Shown here: positions 8,872 through 16,718 of the stretch, one piece after another
How the letters are laid out: each line of letters starts with the position of its first letter
Position numbering within the stretch: the stretch's first letter is position 1
Assembly: GCF_018917435.1 (NCBI RefSeq)
Contig: NZ_JAHLOQ010000022.1
Coordinates: 1 to 50,222, forward strand
Reading direction: 5' to 3'
DNA from: Intestinibacter bartlettii
Lineage (GTDB): Bacteria > Bacillota > Clostridia > Peptostreptococcales > Peptostreptococcaceae
DNA: 50,222 nucleotides
Program-made: the position numbers and the translations under genes
The notes under the pieces: generated by a model
Databases searched by the model: none
Told to the model about the DNA's origin: nothing
The model's input: the letters and a program-made list of their open reading frames with translations, nothing else

Positions 8872-9339
8872 TTATCTAATCAAAAATAATTTAATCGTAT
8901 AGTAAAAAGTTACGCCCAAAACACTTATTAAAAGAAATGGTGTAAACCACCAACCCATTGCAACTGATGAAACTGAGCAATAAGTCATATAGAAAAAGCA
9001 ACCAACTATAAGAAGTTTATCCCATAATACCATGTTTATTACATACTTAAATACTACTCCTCTATTTTGATCTGTGATTTTAACTGGCACATTCCATAAT
9101 CTTGGAAAAAATAAAGTTACAGTCAACATTATATATAGCCCTATAGTTGCTGCAAGGAGTACTAATATTGAACTTTTGCCTCCCCAACCATCGATTTCTC
9201 CTGCAAAATTAAAATGTGTTGGAATTTTGCTTGGTAGCTGTGGATAAAAAACTGCACAATATACTATTTGGCATAAAATCAACACAAGTGTTATAATTTC
9301 CACTGCTTTTTGAAACTTATTGTACGGCAATCTAAACAT
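8872..9339 (-). CDS. DUF1648 domain membrane protein
   Basis: The 155-residue protein has four hydrophobic segments (about residues 13-30, 57-78, 105-123 and 130-152). Between the first two is the DUF1648 signature LPSKIPTHFNFAGEIDGWGG. The domain is known from SdpI-like immunity proteins and other Firmicute membrane proteins; here only the DUF1648 part is present, so an immunity role is possible but not shown. The ribosome binding site is GGAGGGG before an ATG. It is flanked by A+T-rich gaps without genes. Confidence 0.8.
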   Translation of the reverse strand: MFRLPYNKFQKAVEIITLVLILCQIVYCAVFYPQLPSKIPTHFNFAGEIDGWGGKSSILVLLAATIGLYIMLTVTLFFPRLWNVPVKITDQNRGVVFKYVINMVLWDKLLIVGCFFYMTYCSVSSVAMGWWFTPFLLISVLGVTFYYTIKLFLIR

Positions 9340-9536
9340 TTCAACCCCTCCATAATGAAGTTTATATGGTCGTTTTAACCATATATTTTCAGTATATTTT
9401 TTAATAACTCTTTATAAATCTTAGTATATATTATAGCATGATTTAATATCTTTTTACTTTTTATCCCAATCTAACTACTTTGATATTTGATTATATTACA
9501 TTTTATTCAATAATTAATTTTTAATTAATTTTTTCA

Positions 9537-9545
9537 TGGTATAAT
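9537..9545 (+). promoter_or_regulatory. Extended -10 promoter for the nitroreductase gene
   Basis: TGGTATAAT is an extended -10 element (TGn plus perfect TATAAT), 88 bp upstream of the start codon. No good -35 box is present. Confidence 0.5.
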
Positions 9546-9632
9546 TTGTTTATAAGGAAATTTATATTTTAAAAATGTTTAAAATTCAACTTTCCTTACA
9601 TTATACTTGTGTAGATTAAGGGGGTATATCAT

Positions 9633-10436
9633 ATGAAACAAACTATGTTTGAAGTTATAAAAAGTAGACACTCTGTCAGGACTTATAATAATGAGCCGAT
9701 AGACGACATTATTTTGGAACAAATCCAAACTTATATCGATGAAGTCACAAATCCATTTAACAAAAAGATTAATATTAAACTGTTAAAACCAGACGATTAT
9801 CACAAAGAGAAACTTGGTACATATGGAGTTATCAAAAATCCAAGTTACTTTTTAGCTGCTTATTGTGAAAATAAGCCTTTTGCACTTGAGGCATTGGGAT
9901 ATACTTTTGAAAAAGTAATCTTATATTGCACCTCACTAGGGCTTGGTACGGTTTGGCTTGGAGGAACTTTCAACAAAGGTAAGTTTGCTAAAGCAGTTGA
10001 TTTGAAAAATGGTTACATATTGCCTGTTGTGGCACCTGTTGGTTATGAAGGCGGAAGAAGAAGTCCTATAGGATTTTTAATCGGTAGCAACCACAACAAA
10101 AGGGAGTCATTTGGCAAATTATTTCATAAAAATGATTTTTATACTCCTCTTACTAAAAAAGATGCAGGAATATATGGCGATGCATTGGAGGCAGTTCGTC
10201 TTGCTCCATCTTCTTTAAATAGTCAACCTTGGAGAGTTGTGCTAAATGATGATGGACTTCATTTTTACAACACAAAAAATAGAGATATAAATAAGATAGA
10301 TATGGGTATTGCACTTTGTCATTTATACAGTGTATTAGAAGAACAAATGGTTAAAGGAAGATTTAAAATATTAAATCCAAAAATAAAAACAGATTATGAT
10401 TATGTTATTTCTTGGGTTCCAGATAAATATTTTTAA
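9633..10436 (+). CDS. Nitroreductase family protein (TM-nitroreductase type)
   Basis: A predicted FMN-dependent oxidoreductase. The 267-residue protein starts with the nitroreductase signature IKSRHSVRTYNNEPI. It has the two-lobed layout of the putative TM1586-like nitroreductases: a first half ending at GLGTVWLGGTF, and a second half opening with DALEAVRLAPSSLNSQPWR, a typical flavin-binding stretch. The physiological substrate is unknown. AAGGGGG precedes the ATG. It is transcribed alone and converges on the sulfite-reductase-like gene across a shared hairpin. Confidence 0.88.
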   Translation: MKQTMFEVIKSRHSVRTYNNEPIDDIILEQIQTYIDEVTNPFNKKINIKLLKPDDYHKEKLGTYGVIKNPSYFLAAYCENKPFALEALGYTFEKVILYCTSLGLGTVWLGGTFNKGKFAKAVDLKNGYILPVVAPVGYEGGRRSPIGFLIGSNHNKRESFGKLFHKNDFYTPLTKKDAGIYGDALEAVRLAPSSLNSQPWRVVLNDDGLHFYNTKNRDINKIDMGIALCHLYSVLEEQMVKGRFKILNPKIKTDYDYVISWVPDKYF

Positions 10437-10477
10437 TGGTTTCTGCTTTGGAATTATAAATACGTGAATAATTAATA

Positions 10478-10511
10478 AAAGGTTATCGCAAATAATTATG
10501 CGGTAACCTTT
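10478..10511. terminator. Bidirectional intrinsic terminator
   Basis: A 13-bp stem with a single mismatch (AAAGGTTATCGCA with TGCGGTAACCTTT) has an 8-base loop. It lies between convergent genes and has flanking A and T tracts. Confidence 0.75.
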
Positions 10512-10541
10512 CTTAATTTTTTATTTTATTTAATTAGACTT

Positions 10542-11483
10542 CTATTTAGCTAATGCTTCTTCAGGATTTAATATTTCTTCTTTTCTATTTAATAAATCAT
10601 CTGATAATAGTTGTTTTTCTACGTTTTCAAAACCAATACGTTTGATTGTTTCTTCAAAACGTTCACCTTTTATTCCTTGATCTTTAAATAGTAATATAGT
10701 TTTTTCGATAACATTTAATGCTTCATCTAAGTCTGTAAATATTTTACTTAATGGTTTACCGATAGATATTTTTTTACCCCATCTGCCGCCGACATAGATT
10801 TTGTATCCTGGAGTTCCTTCATCGACTACTCCAAATGGACATTTTCCGACACAACGGCCACAGTTGTTGCATATACTTGTGTCTCTAGTAATTTTTTTAT
10901 CCACAACTTTACATGCATGCATTGGGCATACTTGTTCTATCTTGCATTTTTTACATCCTTTGCATTTTTCGATGTCGTGGATTGGCACTAATTGTCCTAC
11001 TATCCCAACATCATTTAAATCTGGTTTCATGCAGTTGTTTGGACATCCGCCTACTGCCATTTTAAATTTGTGTGGTAGAGCTACCCCGTTGTATCCTTCA
11101 TAAAATCTGTGGTGCATTTCTTCAGATATTTTGAAAGAATCTAATCTACCATATTGGCAAGTTGTCCCCTTACATGATACAACTGGACGAATTTTTGCCC
11201 CTGTTCCACCAGTTTGTAATCCTTCTTTTGCTATGTAATTTCTGAAATCTTCTATTTTGTCAAATGGTATACCTTGAACTTCTATAGATAATCTAGTTGT
11301 AAAAGTTATAGTTCCATTTCCAAATAACTCTGCTGCCTCTGCTATACATCTGTGTTGAGCCGCAGTTATTTTCCCGTTTACTGTTAATACTCTTGCTGAA
11401 AAATTATCAGTCCCTTTATTGTTCAAAAACCCTAATCCTTTCACTCTCTTTACTTCTTCTGGACTTATTGTTAATGCTGACAT
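10542..11483 (-). CDS. Siroheme/4Fe-4S sulfite or nitrite reductase-like protein (AsrC/DsrAB type)
   Basis: Likely a cytosolic redox enzyme reducing sulfite or a related oxyanion. The 313-residue protein has an N-terminal ferredoxin-like half domain, then the siroheme/cluster motif pair CKGTTCQYG and GGCPNNC, then an inserted ferredoxin domain with two 4Fe-4S motifs, CKGCKKCKIEQVCP and CNNCGRCVGKCPF. The length and inserted ferredoxin resemble AsrC, the catalytic subunit of anaerobic sulfite reductase, but asrA and asrB are not adjacent. The ribosome binding site is AAGGAGG. A LysR regulator is divergently transcribed 245 bp away and is the likely controller. Confidence 0.82.
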   Translation of the reverse strand: MSALTISPEEVKRVKGLGFLNNKGTDNFSARVLTVNGKITAAQHRCIAEAAELFGNGTITFTTRLSIEVQGIPFDKIEDFRNYIAKEGLQTGGTGAKIRPVVSCKGTTCQYGRLDSFKISEEMHHRFYEGYNGVALPHKFKMAVGGCPNNCMKPDLNDVGIVGQLVPIHDIEKCKGCKKCKIEQVCPMHACKVVDKKITRDTSICNNCGRCVGKCPFGVVDEGTPGYKIYVGGRWGKKISIGKPLSKIFTDLDEALNVIEKTILLFKDQGIKGERFEETIKRIGFENVEKQLLSDDLLNRKEEILNPEEALAK

Positions 11484-11661
11484 TTTATCCTCCTTAATAA
11501 TACCATTTATTATTTATTTTTGTAAATTTATTTTGTTAAAGTGCACTTTGTATCTAGTTATATTATGGTTATTTTTGTATTTTACATATTTTTCTAACCC
11601 TTTGATAATAATTGTATCACTATAAAATATATTTTAAAAGTTATAGTATTTTATAATTATT

Positions 11662-11676
11662 ATAGGTAAAACCTAT
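11662..11676. promoter_or_regulatory. LysR-type operator (T-N11-A palindrome)
   Basis: ATAGGTAAAACCTAT is a perfect 6-bp dyad around AAA and contains the T-N11-A signature of LysR-type binding sites (T63 to A75). It sits in the divergent intergenic region and abuts the -35 of the regulator gene. Confidence 0.65.
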
Positions 11677-11705
11677 TGATAACACTTCTCTATATTTTAT
11701 ATAAT
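11676..11705 (+). promoter_or_regulatory. Sigma-A promoter of the LysR gene
   Basis: A TTGATA -35 and perfect TATAAT -10 are separated by 18 bp, 24 bp before the ATG. The -35 overlaps the operator palindrome by one base, so autorepression is plausible. Confidence 0.7.
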
Positions 11706-11728
11706 TAGATTAAAAAGGGAGGATTTTT

Positions 11729-12652
11729 ATGACTATAAGACATTTGAGAATTTTCATAACTGTTGCAGAATGCAAGAAGATGAACTTGGCAGCAAAGAAA
11801 CTGTATATAACTCAGCCCACAGTTAGCCAAGCGATAAGGGAACTTGAAGAACATTATGGTGTTAAGTTATTCGAACGCCTTTCAAAAAAGTTATTTATAA
11901 CAGATGCGGGGAAATATCTTCTTTTTAAAGCAAAAAACTTGGTTGAACAATACGATGCTTTGGAGATTTCTATGAAGGAAAATTACCAAAAAGAGAGCTT
12001 ACGAATTGGTGCCTCTCTTACTGTCGGGGCGATTTTGCTTTCTGATATAATAAATGATTTAGAACAAATCAATCCAAACCTAGATACATTTGCCTTTGTA
12101 AATAATACAAGTATTATCGAGCAAAAACTACTTGATTCTAGTTTGGATGTCGCTATAGTTGAGGGAAAAGTTAAATCAGGCGACCTAATAAGCATTCCTA
12201 TGATAGATGATTACTTAGTTTTGGTATGCGGGATTGATCATCCTTTGGCGAATAAAAGTGACATCTGTTTAAGTGATTTAGAAAACCAAAAATTCGTCGT
12301 TCGTGAAAAAGGAAGCGGCACTAGAGAACTTCTCGATGATTTTCTGAAATTCCACAACTTAAATGTAAAAATAGTCTGGGAGGCAAGTTCTCCAGACACT
12401 ATCAGACATGCTGTCATAAACAATCACTGCCTTGCACTTATGCCGATGCGTGTTATGCAAAAGGACATATTAGAACATAGAATGAACGTTATTTATAATA
12501 CAACTGATGAATGGAATAGACATTTTAGCTTAGTCTATCACAAGGATAAAAATATTACGGATTCGATTTTATTACTTAAAGATATACTGAAAAAATATAA
12601 GTCCATTGATATTCAGATGGATGATTTGTCATCAAAGTTGATTTTAGAGTAA
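11729..12652 (+). CDS. LysR-type transcriptional regulator
   Basis: The 307-residue protein has a typical N-terminal winged helix-turn-helix (residues 1-60, with NLAAKKLYITQPTVSQAIRE) followed by a linker helix and a periplasmic-binding-protein-like effector domain (about residues 90-295). The ligand is unknown. It is divergent from the siroheme reductase gene, the usual arrangement for a LysR regulator and its target. An operator-like T-N11-A dyad lies between them. The ribosome binding site is AAGGGAGGA before an ATG. A CysB/Cbl-like role in sulfur metabolism is an inference from the neighbour. Confidence 0.9.
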   Translation: MTIRHLRIFITVAECKKMNLAAKKLYITQPTVSQAIRELEEHYGVKLFERLSKKLFITDAGKYLLFKAKNLVEQYDALEISMKENYQKESLRIGASLTVGAILLSDIINDLEQINPNLDTFAFVNNTSIIEQKLLDSSLDVAIVEGKVKSGDLISIPMIDDYLVLVCGIDHPLANKSDICLSDLENQKFVVREKGSGTRELLDDFLKFHNLNVKIVWEASSPDTIRHAVINNHCLALMPMRVMQKDILEHRMNVIYNTTDEWNRHFSLVYHKDKNITDSILLLKDILKKYKSIDIQMDDLSSKLILE

Positions 12653-12874
12653 GGTTTAATTTTCTATGAGTTATAAAAAAGCTATTAATAATTATTACTA
12701 GCACTAAACAAGATGTTTTATGTGTAATTTTGTGCATATAATTATGCTTAAAATAAGTCAAATATTGCTCTAATTAGAAGGATATTGATGAACATAAACT
12801 GAATATTATTAAATAATTTTAAACTAATTAAAAAGATTGATCTATTTAATATCGGTCTTGTAAGGAGGAATACA

Positions 12875-14104
12875 ATGGGAGTTTTCAATGATTTACATGG
12901 GAATTTAAACGATGACCTAGCCGCAAATGACCCTCAAAATCTAAGAAATCTATTTATAATAAATAAAAATGTAAGCTGTGTAAATAAAAAAGTTCATAGT
13001 ATATCTATTCCTAGAAATGTCGACACTATACCCTATTTAGGATTTTCAGATTGCACAAATTTAAAATCACTAAATATACCAGATAATATATCTACAATCG
13101 AAAGGGAGGCATTTTCCAATTGTACTGCTTTGGAAGATGTTATGTTTTTAGGAAATATAGACAAACTTGGCGAAAGACTTTTTGACGGATGTACTTCTCT
13201 TTGTGAAATAAAGTTTCCAAATAAGTTGAACTCAATTTCTGAAGAATGTTTTTCTAATTGTACAAACTTAAAAAACGTTACCCTTCCAAATGGACTTAAA
13301 AGCCTTGGAAAATACGTATTTAAAAATTGCAGCAATTTATCGAGTGTTGATATGCCAGATAGCATTACAACTATGGATGAAGGTGTGTTTTTTAAATGTA
13401 ACAATTTACAATTTATATCTTTGCCGCCTAATTTAAAAATTTTAGATAAATATTTATTTGGGTATTGTTCAAAACTAAGCGAAATTTATATACCTGACAA
13501 CGTAGAACTAATAAATGATTTAGCATTTTTCAACTGTATAGACTTAGAAAGAGTAAAATTTTCACCTAATATCACATCAATCGGATCTAGAGCATTCTCG
13601 ATGTGTTTAAGTTTAAAAGAAATTGAATTGCCGGATTCGATTTTGTCAATTAAACAAGGTGCCTTTTCAAATTGTATAAATTTAAAAAATGCTAAATTAC
13701 CTAAAAACCTAAAATCTATATCTTCTGGAGTTTTTAATAATTGCAAATCACTAAATGAAATTAAACTTCCAGAAAGAGTAACTTACATAAAAAATACAGC
13801 ATTTTCAGGTTGTACTAATTTAAAAACCGTAAGCCTAAATTACGGGTTAAAATTTATCGGTTCGAGAGTTTTTTCCGACTGCATAAATTTAAACGAAATA
13901 AAACTACCAAAAACGATTCAAAACATTGAAGAATACGCATTCGCCAACTGTACTAACCTAAAAAAAGTAGTAATACCTCCAGCGATAACATCCATAAGCA
14001 GATTCGCATTCGAAAACTGCCCTAACTTAGTTATCCACGGTAAAAAAGACTCCTACGCACACTGGTATGCAAATAAAAACAAAATCGCATTTGAAGAGTT
14101 TTAG
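12875..14104 (+). CDS. BspA-type leucine-rich repeat protein (LRR_5)
   Basis: The 409-residue protein consists almost wholly of about 15 tandem repeats of roughly 23 residues with the core AFSNCTNLKxIxLPxxI, the LRR_5/BspA (Treponema pallidum-type) repeat. In other bacteria such proteins are usually surface-exposed and bind host proteins. Here there is no signal peptide, membrane anchor or wall-binding domain: the N-terminus (MGVFNDLHGNLNDD) is hydrophilic and the protein stops soon after the last repeat. It may be cytosolic, exported by another route, or a fragment of a larger ancestor. The ribosome binding site is TAAGGAGGA. It is the left neighbour of the transposase locus. Confidence 0.88.
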   Translation: MGVFNDLHGNLNDDLAANDPQNLRNLFIINKNVSCVNKKVHSISIPRNVDTIPYLGFSDCTNLKSLNIPDNISTIEREAFSNCTALEDVMFLGNIDKLGERLFDGCTSLCEIKFPNKLNSISEECFSNCTNLKNVTLPNGLKSLGKYVFKNCSNLSSVDMPDSITTMDEGVFFKCNNLQFISLPPNLKILDKYLFGYCSKLSEIYIPDNVELINDLAFFNCIDLERVKFSPNITSIGSRAFSMCLSLKEIELPDSILSIKQGAFSNCINLKNAKLPKNLKSISSGVFNNCKSLNEIKLPERVTYIKNTAFSGCTNLKTVSLNYGLKFIGSRVFSDCINLNEIKLPKTIQNIEEYAFANCTNLKKVVIPPAITSISRFAFENCPNLVIHGKKDSYAHWYANKNKIAFEEF

Positions 14105-14113
14105 TAAAAAAAG

Positions 14114-14147
14114 ATCTCCAAACATCCTCTCTTGGATATTTGGAGAT
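14114..14147 (+). terminator. Hairpin after the leucine-rich repeat gene
   Basis: A 14-bp stem with one mismatch (ATCTCCAAACATCC with GGATATTTGGAGAT) and a 6-base loop lies 10 bp after the stop codon. The downstream side is A+T-rich but not a pure T run, so its efficiency is uncertain. Confidence 0.55.
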
Positions 14148-14348
14148 TAAATATTGTAAATTTATTGTAAAGGACAGGCGTCTATGCCACTAAACACCAT
14201 CCTCATTAAGGGCACTATTAATTTCATCTAACATATATTATATACATTCCTGTTAGTGGAACCTCAAAAACTTTTTGTATATAATTTAACTTTCGCTATT
14301 AATGCATACTATCCATTAACAGTTATATATACCTTTCACACTATTATT

Positions 14349-14372
14349 ACCCTATTTAACAACTTTGTGATA
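14349..14372 (+). repeat. Element repeat, left copy 1 (inward-facing)
   Basis: A 24-bp copy with core CTATTTAACAACTTTGTGAT. The TTGTGATA side faces the transposase-like gene. Confidence 0.8.
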
Positions 14373-14424
14373 AATATAATAAATATAATAAATATAATAA
14401 ATATAATAAATACAATAAATACAT
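14373..14424 (+). repeat. 9-bp microsatellite
   Basis: About five to six tandem copies of ATAATAAAT directly follow the first left element repeat. Confidence 0.8.
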
Positions 14425-14478
14425 ATCTATTCATACCTATTAATAATCACTATACACATATCCCTCAACCCCATTACT

Positions 14479-14502
14479 ACTCTTTTTAACAACTTTGTGA
14501 TA
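14479..14502 (+). repeat. Element repeat, left copy 2 (inward-facing)
   Basis: A second left copy with core TTTAACAACTTTGTGATA, 130 bp from the first and in the same orientation. Confidence 0.8.
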
Positions 14503-14627
14503 ATGTAAATATACTGACCAAAATTGTGAATATACTCCCTAAAATTGGACATAATTCCATTAGAAATAACCTAAATGCTATATTTTACAAATTTTAATAT
14601 AAATTTTGTGCAAAAAGGAGGGAAAAT

Positions 14628-15845
14628 ATGTTTAATAAAAAACATCAGGGCGTGTTTACTACAGATGATTTTGAATCTATCACCAAAAACTTAAATAAAA
14701 GTGACTTTGAATCTTTAATTTCAATAATCCAATATAAAGTAAAAAGTTCTTATTACAAAAGAAATAGTTTAAATTTAAATGATAAATCAAATAATATTCA
14801 TAATAACTACTTAACATGCCCAAAATGTGGCCATTCCGACTCAAATAAAAATGGAATTACAAATAATCGCCAAAGATATATTTGCAAAAATTGTAGAACT
14901 ACGTTTGATGAAAGAAGCTTCAGCCCTCTTTCTAACACTAAATTAAGTCTCGATAAATGGCTCAATTATTGTCGTTTTATGATAGAAGGTGGAACTATAA
15001 AATATTGTGCTGAACAAGTTTCTGTTAGCGTTCCAACATCATTTTTTATGCGTCACAGAATTTTAGATATATTAAATTTATCATTGAGAAATCAGACCTT
15101 TAAGGGAATAGTATATGCTGATGAGTATAATTTAAATGAATCTTTCAAAGGAAAAAGTCCTAAAAAAAGTATTGATCAAGAAAGATATTTCCATAACTTT
15201 GAATACCGAGATTTGTCACAATGTGTAGGTTGGACCTTTAGAAATTCAAACCGTTTAGTAAAACACCCTGAAAAATATGTTAAACTAGTCCAGACAAAAA
15301 TCAACACTGCTATAGACAAAAACGGTCATGTACTTACAAGAATAATTGAAAACTCTTATTTTAAGACATCTTTTTTAAACTCATGCAATAAAGTAAAATA
15401 TCAAAATAAATTGCTATATAATATTACAAAATATCAAAATATAGTGTCAAATAATGATATAAAATATCAAGATATGTTATTCTTCTTTAATGATAAGTTA
15501 GATAAAAATGCAACTTTGTGCGCCTTTAAAGGAGGATTATATAGTGATGTTGCTCGAAAACTTAATATCAAATTTAAAAAAGCAAATAGCCGTATGAGTG
15601 CTCCAGTTTATAGCGTGCATCATGTATTTATGTATCATATAAAACTTTCTCACTGGCTTTCAAACTTCCATGGAGTAGCAACTAAATATTTGAACAACTA
15701 TTTATCATGGCATTGCTTTTTGTTTATGATGAAAAAATATAGAGGAATCAAAATATTAAATGATTTATTTATACAGTTTTCTACAAAAAATTTAGCTATA
15801 ACAAAACAGCAAATCCAAAATAGATCAATAGAATTCCTTTTCTAA
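14628..15845 (+). CDS. IS1595-like transposase (probably degenerate)
   Basis: The 405-residue protein has an N-terminal zinc ribbon (CPKCGHSDSNKNG followed by ICKNCRTTF) and a helix-turn-helix region (GGTIKYCAEQVSVS), then a DDE-like domain starting VYADEYNLNESFKGK, with the family's Asp-Glu. The C-terminal segment HGVATKYLNNYLSWHCF is typical of ISXO2/IS1595 transposases. The second catalytic aspartate, usually in a TD-x-H-x-x-Y context, is not visible: the aligned segment reads LCAFKGGLYS. The protein is also longer than usual in its middle. It may therefore be inactive. It is flanked by inward-facing 24-bp repeats, two to the left and three to the right. Confidence 0.75.
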   Translation: MFNKKHQGVFTTDDFESITKNLNKSDFESLISIIQYKVKSSYYKRNSLNLNDKSNNIHNNYLTCPKCGHSDSNKNGITNNRQRYICKNCRTTFDERSFSPLSNTKLSLDKWLNYCRFMIEGGTIKYCAEQVSVSVPTSFFMRHRILDILNLSLRNQTFKGIVYADEYNLNESFKGKSPKKSIDQERYFHNFEYRDLSQCVGWTFRNSNRLVKHPEKYVKLVQTKINTAIDKNGHVLTRIIENSYFKTSFLNSCNKVKYQNKLLYNITKYQNIVSNNDIKYQDMLFFFNDKLDKNATLCAFKGGLYSDVARKLNIKFKKANSRMSAPVYSVHHVFMYHIKLSHWLSNFHGVATKYLNNYLSWHCFLFMMKKYRGIKILNDLFIQFSTKNLAITKQQIQNRSIEFLF

Positions 15846-16064
15846 AAATAAAATTATATATATTAAACCTAAACTTGCATCAATGTTAATTATAAATACT
15901 ATTATATGTTAATTATATAATATATATTAATTATATAATAGGAGTAATAAGAGATAAAGGCATCGATGTTAAATATAAACTTAGTTAAATATGGACATAT
16001 TTTATTAAAATATATGAAATTCTATATTTTGAAATATATATAGACGTGATATGATTTTGTGTTT

Positions 16065-16260
16065 TATCACAAAGTTATTAAATAAAGTAATAATGGCTGA
16101 GGAAAGTATATTTCAGCAATGTATATTGAAACAATATAATTTGTGTTTTGTCACAAAGTTGTTAAATAGAGTAATAATTGCTGGGGAAGGTATACTTCTA
16201 CAATATATATTAAAACAATACTACTTGTATTATGTCACAAAGTTATTAAATAGAGTAATA
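16065..16260 (-). repeat. Element repeats, three right copies (84-bp period)
   Basis: Copies start at 16065, 16149 and 16233, exactly 84 bp apart, with core TATCACAAAGTTATTAAATA, the reverse complement of the left copies. The spacer is also repeated (AATGGCTGRGGAA and ATATTRAAACAATA), so this is a true 84-bp tandem repeat with the element end inside each unit. Confidence 0.85.
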
Positions 16261-16342
16261 ATGGCTGGGGAGGTTGTATATCACTGATTTATGTTTAAGA
16301 TGAGTGACTGGGTTTTATTATGTTACTTTAGGTTGGTTAGCT

Positions 16343-16400
16343 GGATTTATTAGTTGGGTTTATTAATTGGGTTTATTAATTTGGTTTATTAATTTGGTTT
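16343..16400 (+). repeat. 13-bp tandem repeat
   Basis: Four to five copies of TTGGGTTTATTAA and close variants. Confidence 0.75.
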
Positions 16401-16430
16401 TAATGTGTAATTGTTGTTTTTGGGCAAAAA

Positions 16431-16479
16431 AAGTGTGAAGTTTTAAAATAGAGTTTTTGTCTATTTTTTCTCCACACTT
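16431..16479 (-). terminator. Intrinsic terminator of ptsI
   Basis: A two-part stem (AAGTGTG with CACACTT outside, AAAATAGA with TCTATTTT inside) is followed on the minus strand by a seven-T run. It lies 240 bp beyond the ptsI stop. Confidence 0.7.
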
Positions 16480-16530
16480 ATAAAAATTTATATAAATTTT
16501 TCGGTAACTATTTTGTATATAAAATTTTTG

Positions 16531-16665
16531 TAACTATTTTATATGTTAAGTTGTTATAAATACTTTATATGTTAAGTTGTTATAAATACTTTATATATTA
16601 AGTTGTTACAAATACTTATAAATACTTTATATATTAAGTTTTGGTGTCTATTTTATACATTAAGT
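16531..16665 (+). repeat. 26-bp tandem repeat downstream of ptsI
   Basis: Three to four units of about 26 bp with core TTAAGTTGTTATAAATACTT lie between the ptsI stop and its terminator, so they would be transcribed in the ptsI 3' untranslated region. Confidence 0.75.
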
Positions 16666-16718
16666 TAATGCTATTAATTATCGTGTTTTGATTTTGATAG
16701 CTTAACTTATGTTAAAAT

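Larger units (their letters stand above)
14105..14627. other. Gene-free region left of the transposase-like gene
   Basis: This 523-bp stretch holds the hairpin above, two copies of the element repeat (14349-14372, 14479-14502), a short 9-bp satellite between them, and the transposase-gene leader with its AAGGAGGG ribosome binding site. No gene is seen. Confidence 0.7.
15846..16718. other. Gene-free, repeat-rich region between transposase and ptsI
   Basis: This 873-bp region has A+T-rich sequence with a local duplication near 15900-15945, the three right-hand element repeats, a 13-bp and a 26-bp tandem repeat, and the ptsI terminator. The open frame across 16051-16287 follows the 84-bp repeat period and is not treated as a gene. 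Confidence 0.7.

Noticed and set aside
14256-14489. A 77-codon plus-strand frame rich in Ile/Asn
   Set aside because: It spans the 9-bp satellite and the two left element repeats; no ribosome binding site and no domain.
16051-16287. A 78-codon plus-strand frame with repeated residues
   Set aside because: It follows the 84-bp tandem repeat, which keeps the frame open; no ribosome binding site and no known motif.
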